The notes: generated by a model not told the origin, from the letters alone. Counted from the first letter of the stretch, positions 1 to 10,577 are shown. The stretch is DNA of 64,000 nucleotides from Cheiracanthium punctorium (GCA_038373885.1 JAWZYV010011906.1:1-64000), one strand, 5' to 3'. A program made the numbers and translations.

Positions 1-1185
1 GCAAGGACCTCATCAAGAGTATTCATGATCACCTCGCCATCTGGCTAGGTATATATAGGTGAACGATACCGAATCACTGATACAAATATGTGCAAGGCCG
101 GATTTACACATTTTTGCGCCTTAGGCCCTAGGCCATAATGGCGCCCCCCCCTTTCGAAAAATTGATCAATAATTCCAATTTCATATGCATAATAATTTGT
201 TTTTTTCTTATCCGCATTATATGTCACGTAAAAAAGGTGTTTTATAAAGCACAGTTTTTTTTTAAGAATGTCAGATAATTTGTATTATCTATTATCATTT
301 TCATAGGAAGACCCTGAATTTTTAACCATTTAAAGCAACGAAACAGTTCAGTTTTGAGAAACTTATGAAAATTCATCGCGAAACAGAGTATTGCATTGTT
401 AACTTCGTGCGATTTTTGGACACGTCAGTATTCCTACCACAACATTCGAAGTTGGTACAGAAATTTGATCAGTTAAAACCAGAAAATCGCTTCTTTTAAA
501 TTGCAAAGAGTTATCGTTAATGTCAGCGATTAGATGGTTATTTGGAGATAAAGTCAGTACTGTAATAGCACTTACTTTTTTGGATTTTCTTCTTTAAATA
601 TTGATCGTAGAGGCATATATAATTAATTACAAAGTAACTTTATGGTGACGAATAAAATTTTCAGGAAATTAAATGTAAATAAATACAAACTTTTACTTGT
701 TATACAGCCCTCTTACAGAAATTCCCAATAAGTTGTATATACTCCCTTGCATTAATGAGGTGATGTAGAAAGTTTAAGCTTTCTCATAAGAAGGCTAAAG
801 ATGTTTAATCAAAGTCTGAGAGGAGCAATAAGCTTTTCAATATCAAAAATAGTAAACATAATTATAAAAATTATTCTAACAAAACTAATTAATTATTAAT
901 TTTAATCACTTATATATGGTGAATATTTTACATTTTAAGAAATGAGTTTTAAATCATTTTAAACCAGTTTCCTTAAAAAAGTGTTGCTGGGTTTTTTTTC
1001 AGCATTTAAAAATTTGTTTAAAAATATTACAATTACACTAACATTTAATTTAAAGAAGATTTTTTTTAAATTGTTTTTGACTTGTTAATACCATAATTTA
1101 AATTTTAAAAAGCCATCTTTAAAATAGGAGTACCGATGTTTAAATTGAATATTTTCAAAAATAAAAATATTTATATATAAATATA

Positions 1186-1603
1186 TGAGGTTGTAACGAA
1201 AGTTTCCCGCCACTGCAAATATGATCTGCGCAAACAGTTCGCGTTGGGGTGTTTGCTCATAACTTTCCACACTTTTTGGGATTGGTAAAAAAAGAGATTT
1301 ACTTTAGAACATTGTGCAGTGAAATCTGTAAAAAATATATCGTTATCATTAAGTGCAGGGTGTCTCAAATGAAACTAACCGGGTTAAAAACATTATTTAC
1401 ATCCAATTCAAATGCAAAAAGTCAGCTACAGAACGTCAACGAATTGTGTGTATAACTTTAGGTACTATTGTTGTATCATATGACCCTGTGAAGGTTTGGT
1501 ACCTAAAGTTCAAAAACAAGGACTATTATGTACAAGTTCAATCGCTGGGTGCCGCATGAGCTGCGGCAAGCAGATTTGGCGGAAAACTTTCGCTACAACC
1601 TGA
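1186..1603 (+). mobile_element. Deleted mariner element nested in the hAT element
   Basis: Seen: imperfect terminal inverted repeats of about 28 bp (TGAGGTTGTAACGAAAG at the left; TCAGGTTGTAGCGAAAG as the reverse complement of the right) flanked by TA on both sides (1184-1185 and 1604-1605). Known: TA target duplication and ends of this kind mark mariner elements. At 418 bp it is about a third of a full mariner, so most of the transposase is gone. It sits inside the 93-2968 hAT element and therefore inserted later. Confidence 0.87.
1407..1569 (+). pseudogene. Mariner transposase remnant: DNA-binding part joined to linker
   Basis: What it was: the DNA-binding N-terminal part of a mariner transposase, which binds the element's ends in the nucleus. 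Seen: one frame gives a helix-turn-helix-like stretch, ATERQRIVCITLG followed by VSYDPVKVWYLKFKNKDY, where a tyrosine/valine/tryptophan helix is followed by a basic KFKNKDY end, as in mariner proteins. About 20 codons later, one base out of frame, comes YKFNRWVPHEL. It carries WVPHEL, the linker motif between the DNA-binding and catalytic domains. The catalytic DD34D domain is absent. The frame break near 1530 is probably the junction of the internal deletion. Mariner relationship is firm from these two motifs; the exact subfamily is not. Confidence 0.75.
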
Positions 1604-1980
1604 TATATACTTATAAATCTTCCTTATTCTAAAATTTATTATTTAAAAAACAAAGAGAGTACAAGATAAATTACCATGAATCATAATAAACTCTTGCACT
1701 TATAAAAAGAAAACCAGTAATAATAAACCGTGGCTCAAAGCTAGGTCTCCCCTCAATCCGATAGGGGCGCACTAGCATAGCAATTCAGTAGGTTTGTGGG
1801 GAGAGGGGCTTGGTATGTTTCAATGGATTCTGGAAAAGACACCGATATATGGTTACTATTTCCTATAATCTCCAAAGGTATGGGGGGGGGGCTCGAGCCC
1901 CAAAGCCTCCCCCCCCTTTCCTACCATAGAAATAATACACACAATAATAAATACTTCCCTTGTTATTTCTAACGTCACTG

Positions 1981-2068
1981 CAGGAGCGTAACCATGGAGT
2001 GGGATATCGGGATATATCCCCTTGCGAACTTTTCAAAATTAGTTATTAAGAGCTTCTGGCTACGCTCC
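1981..2068. mobile_element. Degenerate hAT miniature of the GGGGCGTAGCCAG family
   Basis: Starts CAGGAGCGTAACCATGG and ends, reverse-complemented, near GGAGCGTAGCCAGAAG. The segment GGGATATCGGGATATATCCC just inside the left end also occurs near one end of the copy at 53886-54038, which ties the two together. No matching 8-bp target duplication is visible, so the borders are approximate. Confidence 0.6.
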
Positions 2069-3146
2069 TCCTTGCCTCATCGACTAGCATATAACGACTA
2101 TGTTACATTATAGAACTATTAAAAATAGAGTGCTATTAAAAGTGGCGTTTTTCTCCCCTCACCTTCATTATCAGCGTCCACATTGGGTAAAGATTCTTTT
2201 GACTTTGTCAAATCTTGTTTAACTTTCTGCAAAACTTCGATTTCAGTTTCTGTTCTCGGCATTTTTATGGGTACCCTATCAGAGTCAGAATGCACTTTTC
2301 TGGCGATCTTTTAGACAGAACTAAGAAACCAGAAATGCTCGTTTCATTAATTACGCGATGTTTCACCGATATATTTTGGATGAAAGCGTTGATAATGTGT
2401 TTTCAATTTTTTTTTTTTAATTATAGCCGCATTACACTCAAAGCAACAGACTTTTTCTCGAGCAGACATATTTACCGTTATGTGCGTGTGTGTGGTGTGG
2501 TTCTTTTTTCGGGAACGATGGGATATCGGAAGAGCGCAGACGGTCAGACGCCTTTTCGATGATAACTTACTTTGAATAATTGTTCTCTCCGGTACCCCTC
2601 CTTTCCTTAATATGATTGTTCTGCAGCGGATCTCTTAGTTCTACGACGCAGATCGTCGACTTGGACATGGTCTGTGCTGGGGTGCTCTGCGAGCGATTCT
2701 GTGTCTGCGAGGCGAGGGATTAATGGATCTCCACATATGGGTTTTCTATAGATAAGAAATTGTACTAGGGGGAAAAAGGAATTTTTCGGAAGCCATAAAC
2801 GTGTTTTTCTTGGGCAATAATCACTTAAAGTATGTCGTTTTCGTTTCTCCTTTCCAGTCCTTTTCCTCATCCGTGATTGTTCTGCAGGGGAGTTCTTTGT
2901 TCTGCGCCCTTTAGACCGCTGCGCCCTAGGCCATGGCCTAGGTTGGCCTTATGGGAAATCCGGCCCTGAATATGTGAGATCATTATGAAACTATGTTTTG
3001 AACTCTGCATTCTATCATACGTGTCGTGCTCGGGTATACAGTAAATTTCGTTTGGCATGACAAATTTTATTTAATGGAACTCCTAGGCCCTTCTAGGCTA
3101 CATGCCCAGTTTCTTTGCTTATGATCTTCTTTTCTGACATTAAATA

Positions 3147-3804
3147 CTTAGGTGTTTCAAAAAGTAAGGTAACAAGAACTCTGAAGGGTGTGCAAATATT
3201 ATCCTTATGAATAAAAATCCATCTTGTATTCGATCGATGCCGGTAGATGGAGCTGGTTGTCCAGTAACAAGACAAAATATGAGTTAGAAGATAGCTGCGT
3301 TAACGGAAACATGGTCCGCAATCGAATTGTGCTACACTGGGTCGATTGTGAGAGGCAAATCGCCGTAGACGACCGGGATTGCTCACGACAGGCGTCCTGT
3401 TGTTGCACCCGAATGCCCGAGCGCATGCATCCATAGTTACGCGCGATTTGTTACAGCGTTTCCGGTGGGAGGTATTGGACCACCCTCCTTAGAGTCCCGA
3501 CCTCGCATCAAGCGATCACCATCTCTTTGGACCTTTAAGGAAACACTTGGGAGGTCAGCAGTTCAGAACCGATGCTGAAATTCAGCAAGCCGTCTTGACG
3601 TGGTGGCACAACCTTGACGCTGATTTCTTCGATGCAGGTTTCGATGGTTTGGTGTACCGATGGAGCAAATGCCTAGATAGTCATGGTGACTATGTAGAAA
3701 AGTAATATGTACATGTGCCTTGCTGCATTGTATATACTTATTTTTTTCCTGAATAAACGTTTTCTCTAAATGGGCTTGTTACCTTACTTTTTGAAACACC
3801 CTCG
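3147..3804 (+). mobile_element. Mariner element, internally deleted, with clear inverted repeats
   Basis: Seen: about 30-bp terminal inverted repeats, 27 of 30 positions identical, sharing GGTGTTTCAAAAAGTAAGG and continuing TAACAAG, flanked by TA (3145-3146 and 3805-3806). The interior carries the C-terminal half of a DD34D transposase. At 658 bp it is about half the usual ~1.3 kb. The short stretch between the left repeat and the coding remnant implies loss of the N-terminal half. Confidence 0.93.
3352..3705 (+). pseudogene. Mariner DD34D transposase, C-terminal half, inactivated
   Basis: What it was: the catalytic half of a mariner transposase, which cuts and rejoins the element's ends at TA sites. 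Seen in one frame to the stop at 3703-3705: RPGLLTTGVLLL, then HPNAR where the family has HDNAR, then RFRWEVLDHPP, a stop at 3490-3492 where a tyrosine is expected, SPDLASSDHHLFGPLRKHLGG, and the ending LVYRWSKCL then GDYVEK. The second catalytic aspartate (codon 3409-3411) is replaced by proline. The third aspartate is kept (3514-3516). The 34 residues between them match the DD34D spacing exactly. The frame is closed upstream by a stop at 3349, so the first aspartate and DNA-binding domain are missing. Family call is firm; the copy cannot be active. Confidence 0.93.
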
Positions 3805-3884
3805 TATATGAGGCCTCCATGTGAAGCATGCTCATGCTCAAGTCAAATCAAGTACATAGAGTAGGACTAAGAAAAGAATAACAA

Positions 3885-3996
3885 ATTTGCTTCTAACTGG
3901 CGGACCGGCGACATTCAAGCCCGTACGGAGAATGGAACCCGGACCTTCGGTGTGGTAGAATAGCTCTCTAACCCCTACACAACCCGGGCGGCCCCT
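3885..3996 (-). repeat. tRNA-derived short interspersed repeat, truncated by the next element
   Basis: On the minus strand it resembles a tRNA: a stretch GTGTAGGGGTTAGAGAGC like an internal A box, and GGTCCGGGTTCC like a B box, about 35 bases apart. It ends where the 4000-6362 element begins, so that element may have inserted into it. The short segment 6365-6400 could be the other side but is too divergent to prove it. Confidence 0.55.
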
Positions 3997-4194
3997 GTAC
4001 ACGGTTACTGGTAACGCGACGTATTCCTTTTAAGACGTGATAGGGGAGACAAAATGCTGCAATTTTCACTCACTTTATGTATCGCCGAAAATCAATAGTT
4101 TTCGAGAAAATTGAATTTTCAACGTTTTTCTTGAATACCTGAAAATTTGATGTGCAAGTCCAAATTACAAAAATTCTACTTAATAAATGGATTT

Positions 4195-5262
4195 TATTTT
4201 AATTTATTTTCATTGCTGAAACTCTAGTTAAGCTAACATAATCATAAAAAGTACAAAACTACTTTAAAATTTCAATTCACGAGCCATTACATGTATTTTT
4301 TTTATTCTTTATTGACATGTTTAATTTCAAAAGATCTTATTTTATTAAATAAATAACATAGCAGTAAGTGTACAAACTACAAATAAAGCTTTTCCCATTA
4401 ATCAGCTATCTAAAAATGTATTAATGTTCATCCATTCATGGAGATATATAATTCGTAATGAAGGGTAAGTTTTACTTAGCGAAGAGAAAAACGCTATAGG
4501 ATGCAGACCTGTTCATTCTATTGGATAGTTGGCCAACCAATCAATTGAACACCGTTTTAAAAAAAAAAATTCGAAGGTAACACTCTAAGCTTACGTAATC
4601 ATAAAAATTTACAAAAATACTTCAAAAATTTAGTTCACGAGCTTTAATGTATTTATTTTTCTTTCTTTTGTTTTTGCTCTGAAAAAATACTATTTCAGAA
4701 TGCGTACAATCTGCAAATACAATTTGCTCCCTTAATCAGCTATCCAAAAACGTACTAATGTCTATCTAAAGAATGTAGTTCGAAAAGAAGGGGAAGTTTT
4801 ACTTACCCCAGGTAAAAATGTCAAAGAATGCAGCCCCGTTCATTCTTTAGATTTGTTGGTCAGCCGTTCAAGTTATCAATATTTTATGGGTTTATTTTCA
4901 TAGCTGACTCTATAACTAAGCTAACGTAATCATAAAAAAGTTTTTAAAAAAACACAAAATTTTGATTCACGCGCTTTACACGTATTTTTTTCTATTTATT
5001 TATTGACATTTTCCTTTCAAAAATGTTGTTTTTCTCACAACATACTATTGCAGTAAGCGTACAAATTCGAAATGCGGTTTCTCCCACTAATCAGTTATCG
5101 AAAAACGTATTAATGTCCATTTAAAGACATGTAGTTCACAAAGAAAGGTAAGTTTTACTTAGCTCAGGTAAAAACGACAAAGGAGATACCAAAGTTTATT
5201 TTTTAAGATTGTTGATCAGTCAATTAGGTTATCACTGTTAATAGGTGCTTAAAATCATAGCC
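4195..5262 (+). repeat. Three tandem ~350-bp units forming the left arm of the foldback element
   Basis: The phrase AAGCT[AT]ACRTAATCATAAAAA recurs at about 4230, 4587 and 4918 (spacing 357 and 331). Each is followed in order by a CACGRGC stretch, an A/T tract, GCAGTAAG-like text, CTAATCAGYTATC, a GTAAGTTTTACTTA-like motif and TTCATTCT. Units are clearly homologous but diverged by many substitutions and small indels, so the array is not recent. Confidence 0.85.
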
Positions 5263-5267
5263 ACACC

Positions 5268-5437
5268 ATATTGTGATTCTCAAATGGCTATGTGCTGTGC
5301 CGTCGTGTTAGTTTCGATTCTGTGTAGCGTAAGCACGTTTTGTTGTTATCTGGCTAATCATCTAACCAAGCATAAGTAATGCAGAGTCAAAACCAATTAA
5401 CACAACGACACAACACATAGCCATTTGAGATTCACAA
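5268..5437. repeat. Central inverted repeat (hairpin apex) of the foldback element
   Basis: Left arm text CTCAAATGGCTATGTG, flanked by TTGTGATT and followed by TGTTAG, reappears inverted as CACATAGCCATTTGAG before ATTCACAAT. The loop between the arms is about 50-60 bases. It may be the natural centre of the element or a small palindromic insertion that later sat at the centre. Confidence 0.8.
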
Positions 5438-5447
5438 TCTGATGCGT

Positions 5448-6175
5448 TTAAGATTTTAAGCACCTAAAAACAGTGTTAACTTCATTAGTTGACCAACCAT
5501 CCTAAGCAATGAACGTTGGTACCTCCTTTGGCCTTTTTACCTGCGCTATGTAAGACTTACCTTTCTTAACGGATTACATGTTTTTAGATGGATATTAATG
5601 CGTTTTTGATTAGCTGATTAATGGTACAAATATTTTTTGTAATTTGTATGCTTACTGCAATAGTATTTTTTGAGATAAACATTATTTTTTGAAAGGAAAA
5701 TGTAAAAAATATATATATACATTTAATGGGAATGAAATAAAATTGTATTTTTGTAAATTTCATGATTAAGTAAGCTTAGTTAGAGGGTCAGCTATGAAAT
5801 TTTTTTTTAAAAATACGGTGTTAACTTGATTGGTTGACCAACCATCCTAAGCAATGAATGGGGGTGCATCCTGTGGCGTTTTTATATACGCTAAGTAAAA
5901 CTGGCCCTTCTTCACGAATTACATGTCTTTGAATGGATATCAATACATTTTTGGATAGCTGATTAATGGGTGAAATTTTATTTGTAGTTTGTACGCTTAC
6001 TGCTATGTTATCTACTTTAAAAAGTACGATCTTTTGAAAGGAAACATTAGAATTAAAAATTAAAAATATACATGTAATGGCTCATGAATTGAAATTTTAA
6101 AGTAGTTTTGTACTTTTTATGATTATCTTAGCTTAATTAGAGTTTCAGCTATGAAAATAAATAAAAATAAATACC
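5448..6175 (-). repeat. Two tandem ~355-bp units forming the right arm, inverted relative to the left
   Basis: The inverted phrase around TAAGCTTAGTTAGAG (about 5771) recurs as TTAGCTTAATTAGAG (about 6128). TTGACCAACCATCCTAAGCA with AATGAA recurs in both units and matches, inverted, the TTCATT and TGG(T/C)CA text of the left-arm units. One unit fewer than the left arm, so the hairpin is unequal. Confidence 0.8.
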
Positions 6176-6474
6176 ATTTAATAAGTAGATTTTTTTAAAT
6201 TTCCACTAGAATGTCAAATTTTGGGCCATTCAAGAAAAATGTTTAAAATACAATTTTCTCGAAAACTATTGATTTTCGGCCATGCATACGGGGATGCAAA
6301 TTGTAGCATTTTGGCTCCTGTATCACGTCTTAAAAGGAATAAGCGCGTTACTAGTAACCCTGTATATATGAACTGGAATAACAATATATGTAACTTACGA
6401 ACACAATTGGGGAATATAAATTGTACGATAACATTATGTAGAATAATTGACAGAGATCTGTTAGTCTAATAAAA

Positions 6475-6930
6475 AAAAAAATGAGACCGCCTTGGGCCTT
6501 TTACTGTTTTTTTCTTCCTCCCAGTTCGGCTACGAGTACGTTTGGTACATTATGGAGGTTTTAGAAGAAACTCAGCGAATTCATGGACTGTTGCCTTAAA
6601 TAAAGGTATACCTGGCGATCGATCCATGTTGATGGTAGTTACATCGAGAGATGGCAACGGCTGTACTTTTTCAGCGGTGGAAATTATGTAAAGTTGGTCT
6701 TCAATATAGATGTGATTGCGATCGTGATTAAGGCAAACCTGCGCGAGGGCTTATCTGCCTAAGATGGGGAATGCTTTGGTAGGGGGACTTTCTAAGGGGT
6801 TCTAACGCATATTCACGTTACATCTGGTGAAAACCTACCAAAACTCCAGACCGTTAGATCGATGACCGCGCGATGGGACCCGAACCCGGGACCTTCACAC
6901 TTCGGCCGCCTACCATTTTCAGTGATATAA
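6475..6930 (-). repeat. Probable tRNA-derived SINE, minus strand
   Basis: On the minus strand the part at 6930-6830 reads like the 3' half of a tRNA, with GTCCCGGGTTCGGGTCCC matching a B box and T-arm, followed by a GC-rich body and then ordinary sequence. The + strand at 6468-6482 holds a run of A just before the GC-rich part begins. A full A box is not obvious. The body between 6490 and 6830 is richer in GC than its surroundings. No coding capacity. Confidence 0.5.
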
Positions 6931-7788
6931 TCAATATAGATGTGAAAATACAAGCACTTCAAAGGGTTGAACGAACAAAAGCCCTCTGCTATATGAAATA
7001 TCGTGATGAATATTTCACATTCATTCCGGACATACAAAAATAAACAAAGAAACAAATCTTTAAAAAAAGAGGGGAAAAGGGTAGCGTTGTCATCCATAAA
7101 AATCACACCGCGGAATGGAGCCTCCCCAATCCTCCCGATTAATTCCCCGCTGAGCGCTCGGGGCAGAATTAATCACAAAGCGCGCTTTTGCATGATCCAT
7201 TTCGCGAAGAAGAAGAAGAAAAAAAAAGAACCCTTTTTTAGTTTGTTGTTACCCGTTCAATTACAAGAGTCAGCGTTGGGATCACGTATCGGGCACCACA
7301 GGTCCCGACCCTGCTCGCCCAAATGAGCGGGAATTCGGGTCGTCACGAAAATCCGATTTTGACTCTTTTTTTCAGACGAGCCAGCGTCGTGCGATATGAG
7401 AGCCATTCCTCGGCCCGCTCGTGGTGCCTGGGTGTAACGACTTCTGACATCCGTTGAAAATCTGCCATCCGAGTTTCGCCAGAAATTGCTTATTATTGCC
7501 TATCAAAAAGCATTTTTCAATTTGCATTTACCTGCTGTGAGTCGCAAATGAAGAGATTTTGGCTCTTGGTGATCGCCCCCCCCTCCCAAGTTTTGTTGTG
7601 GTCCGCAAATAGCCCCCCCCCCCTTCCCCGAGTTATTGGCGGTCACGTTTTTTCGTGTGCTTCCAGTCAACAATTATGGAGAGGCAGAACGCTCTGCTAT
7701 TAGTAGGCGGGACGATATGGTTGGACATTTGAAATTTTTTCCCGAAGGTTGTCGTAGGGTGTGCGTAGGTAAATGAGCTAGCGAATAC

Positions 7789-7791
<3 letters not shown>
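6931..7791. other. Gene-less stretch with moderately GC-rich core
   Basis: Frames at 6813-7106 (minus) and 7003-7326 (plus) are open but one contains a lysine run from an AAG/AAA tract and neither resembles a known protein. 7265-7440 contains GCACCAC near 7292 and its inverse context GTGGTGCC near 7422, a weak inverted pairing. Two poly-C tracts (about 7577-7590 and 7611-7624) lie just beyond. This may be a decayed transposon, but I cannot show ends. Confidence 0.4.

Positions 7792-7832
<41 letters not shown>
7792..7832. repeat. Poly-T tract of 41 bases
   Basis: An uninterrupted T run. Read on the minus strand it is a poly-A tail, which would suit a retroposed sequence in 7833-8000, but no source sequence is recognised. 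The lysine-rich frame at 7633-7863 (minus) is an artefact of this tract. Confidence 0.9.
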
Positions 7833-9982
7833 CAATCTTCGGCTGTTTTAGTCTGTTAGCCACAAATTAACAGGCGGCGCCTGTGAAGAGTTACAGGAAA
7901 TGATTGTAAGTGACTGTTTGCTAGATATTCAAATGCCACTCAGAGAATAGTATAGAATGCCGTCACTCGTATAGAATGCCGATCATCAACAATACCTCTT
8001 ACAGTTTTTTGTTCTACGATAGAAGCCTCGTATCAATGGCTGTTTGCTCACATGTTGAAACCCGGAGAAATGAACAGAAGACAAAGTGCCCACATCCTAC
8101 CTTCGGGGCTATTTTAGGTGCCATGGTTTTTCTCTTCACGTATAAAGTTAAAAAAAGGTTTGGCTCTTGCAACTGTCGAACGCGCCTTAAGAAAGTTTAA
8201 CTGTATGAACTTATGTTGAATTAAACAACGCACGTAATATTTTTTCACTCTGAACAAACATTTTTTTTCCATACATAGTTAAGAACATAATTATACATGT
8301 AAATTATTTAAATGTTAAAAGGTTTGTCTTGAAATATTAGACCTAAAAATATTTTAAAAAATACATACTCATAGTGATTGATTTAATAAATTCCTATTTG
8401 TGTGTCCAGCATAAAAAATCTGTAATTTTGTTTATCTAGTGTTTTCATATTTAGTCAGTAAAACATCTAAATTCAGGATCTGAGACCAAATTATGCGCAT
8501 ATTCATATCTCATACGTTCGCAATTTTTTCCTTTAAACTATTCAATTTCTTTTCTCATCGTTTGTATCTGAAAAAAAAAAAAAAAAGAAAAGAAAAAAAT
8601 ATGCCTCTATTAGTTCAGACCTCACTATAAAAATATATAAGAAACAATACTTTTGAAAAACTATGTTCAATTCTTCTTAAGCAGGATAACAATTATATAT
8701 CAATGTAAATATATTACCAGGTACTATTTATTATCTGTTTGCCAGTTAAGTAAAGGTTACTAAAATATACCACCGGCCGATCATTTCCTAAAAAGAAAAC
8801 TGTATTAAAGACCAAAAAAAAATTATAGGTTTGAACAATTTAACCGTAGAAATATAAAATGATCGCAATTTTTTCAAAATATCAGTGCTGTTTAAAAATT
8901 AAATACCAAGTACATTAAAAAGAAATAACTGAAGTTTATTTATTTACACAATTTTAGTGCCTCTTACCAGAAAACAGATTAAACAAGTATTACAAGTTTG
9001 TTTTAACGCAAGAATTTTTTAAAAATTGCCAAAACTTTTTATATCAGTCATTTATATAAAAATATGTAACTTAATTTCATTTAATGTAATTAAAAGTATT
9101 GTATTTATTTATGTATTATTTCATTTTTTATATAATTTATTCATTAGTAAATGCCCCCCTTCGCGTGGCAACTGTGTATTCTTAATCATTCATTAGATTA
9201 ATTTCAGTGTACAACTTTGTTCTTTAATAGCAATATATATTATCATAAATCTGTAGTTAGTCACTCTGAATTATTCTTTTCCGTATTATCTAGCAATGCT
9301 TAAAGAAAACTCAAGCATTCTTCAAACTATTATTAATGCTCTGTAATTTAATCATGCTATTTCTTAAGTTGCTCTGTACAAGTATATTTCGTATCTTTCT
9401 TTAAAAGGTATTAATTATGCGTTGAAAATACTGCAAAAATATTTGGAAGTCTACTAATTTAAAATTACAAAGATATTTATTATCATTCTTACAGTTTAAA
9501 AAAAATCGAGTAAAAGTGCATATGTCATATTTGTCCAAATGATTTTATTGAACGTTCTTATAAATTTACTGAACGTTATACATTTTCAGTGTTAGCAATT
9601 TAAGTATAATATAAAGAAGGGATTCTTTCCCAAGTGCTTATATATTTATGCATTCGGTTGTACTTTTATGTTAGGACTTTTAGAGATACACAGATATCCA
9701 AAAGAATATCAGTGTAAGCCAGCTTTTCTGTGTCAGTTTCGCCAGTAAAGTTTTTATTTTCTCGAAAATAGGCACCGGTAGAGAATCTAGTAACCATATT
9801 TATTTTGAATGAATTAGACTCTTACAGTTTACTCTATAGTTATTTACGCAACTACTGCGGGATTTTCACTTTCTTTTAACACTCGAATCAGATCTATGTT
9901 ATAGCGTAAACAAACAGAGCAGTGTTCAGCACACCAACTTCTTCTTTCCGTATTTTCGCGGGGAAGAGCTGGTTGTCGTAAC
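7833..9982. other. AT-rich unique DNA without genes
   Basis: Dense in A/T tracts, with stops in all frames at short intervals. A short A-rich tract lies at 8571-8600. No terminal repeats, tRNA-like boxes or conserved coding motifs are seen. The 74-codon frame at 7976-8200 has no recognisable content. Confidence 0.6.
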
Positions 9983-10040
9983 CTAGTGGTCGAGGCGTCA
10001 GACTAGTAACCGGAGAGTTGAGAGTTCAATTCCCGACCTA
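9983..10040 (+). repeat. tRNA-Thr(AGT)-like sequence, copy 1
   Basis: 58 bases beginning CTAGTGGTCGAGGCG (A-box-like), then CTAGTAA in the anticodon-loop position, which gives U33 and anticodon AGT (threonine), then GAGTTCAATTCCC (B-box-like). Acceptor and T stems do not pair well and the 5' end is missing, so it is a pseudo-tRNA or the head of a tRNA-derived repeat. It matches copy 2 (10520-10577) at 57 of 58 positions. Confidence 0.75.
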
Positions 10041-10043
10041 ACA

Positions 10044-10307
10044 TTGAAAACCATCGTGTTTTCGGGCATCTTTAGAAATTGCGGAGGGGAGTCAAAATTC
10101 CTACTCAGAAAACAGAAAGTTAACAGCGATCTCTTTAATGAGTTACATTTTATGGAAGCAGGGAAAAATGCAAGAAATTTGAATTTACTAGTTACTGCGA
10201 ACATAAATGTTTGTTTCATTGTAGAGGCGAAAATGCTCAAAGAGGTCGACGCTAATGCCGTTAGCGAGGCGGTTAATTGCAGTTTAAAAAAATGTTCCCT
10301 TAAATGA
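10044..10307 (+). other. 87-codon open frame of unknown status between two tRNA-like repeats
   Basis: The frame starts just after tRNA-like copy 1 and translates to a protein without a signal peptide, membrane segment or known motif. Composition is ordinary (no low-complexity run), and the opposite strand is also open (9998-10240). Overlapping open frames on both strands in a short segment usually reflect a slightly GC-richer sequence rather than coding. I do not call a gene. Confidence 0.25.
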
Positions 10308-10519
10308 TATCAACACTCATTTTGTTTACATATCGATGAAAAATATTGAAGACACACATATGAATAAAGAAAGCGCATTTTAAAAGACATGTTACACTTG
10401 CTGCTTTAACCTTGCTCGAGAACAAATGAATATTTATTTAAAATAAATTCTAACTTACTTGATCATGACAAAGCTCTTGCTTCAATTATCACATTTTCTC
10501 AGTATAATGAACAGTAGAA

Positions 10520-10577
10520 CTAGAGGTCGAGGCGTCAGACTAGTAACCGGAGAGTTGAGAGTTCAATTCCCGACCTA
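10520..10577 (+). repeat. tRNA-Thr(AGT)-like sequence, copy 2
   Basis: Identical to 9983-10040 except one T-to-A change in CTAG[T/A]GG. Flanking bases differ from those of copy 1 on both sides, so the shared unit is exactly this 58-bp block, ending at CGACCTA. Near-identity implies a recent duplication or two recent insertions of one repeat. Confidence 0.75.

Larger units (their letters stand above)
93..2968. mobile_element. hAT-type DNA transposon, non-autonomous or decayed, with 8-bp target duplication
   Basis: Seen: the left end reads CAAGGCCGGATTTACAC and the right end, reverse-complemented, reads CAGGGCCGGATTTCCCAT. Both are followed inward by GC-rich text built on CCTAGGCC and GCGCC. 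The 8 bases before the left end (85-92, AATATGTG) recur exactly after the right end (2969-2976). Known: CAGGG-type ends with 8-bp target duplications are the hAT signature. The 2.9-kb interior is AT-rich and shows no transposase I can recognise. It holds a later mariner insertion (1186-1603) and a short hAT miniature (about 1981-2068). Open frames at 2607-2870 and 2867-3058 on the minus strand run through the right end and past it, so I do not call them genes. Confidence 0.87.
4000..6362. mobile_element. Large foldback (inverted-repeat) element with tandem units in its arms
   Basis: Seen: ends CACGGTTACTGGTAACGCG (left) and, reverse-complemented, CAGGGTTACTAGTAACGCG (right), with TA on both sides (3998-3999 and 6363-6364). 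The match continues inward for over 1 kb, through TTCCTTTTAAGACGTGATA and AATCAATAGTTTTCGAGAAA, so the 2,363 bp is essentially one long hairpin. Each arm is made of ~350-bp repeat units, three on the left and two inverted on the right, around a central inverted repeat (5268-5437). No coding region is seen. TA flanks suggest mobilisation by a Tc1-mariner-like enzyme, but the family is not identified from the ends alone. Confidence 0.85.

Noticed and set aside
2215..2562. 115-codon open frame on the plus strand
   Set aside because: It lies inside the decayed hAT element, includes a T-run and a GT repeat, and has no recognisable motif.
2607..3058. Two minus-strand frames (87 and 63 codons) as host genes
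   Set aside because: They read through the GC-rich right end of the hAT element and, for the second, past its border.
7003..7326. 107-codon plus-strand frame
   Set aside because: Contains a lysine run from an AAG/AAA tract, is open on the opposite strand as well, and has no domain.
7633..7863. Lysine-rich minus-strand frame
   Set aside because: Artefact of the poly-T tract at 7792-7832.
9983..10577. LTR retrotransposon with 58-bp terminal repeats
   Set aside because: Repeats do not start TG or end CA, no primer-binding site or polypurine tract, no coding, and the repeat is tRNA-like.
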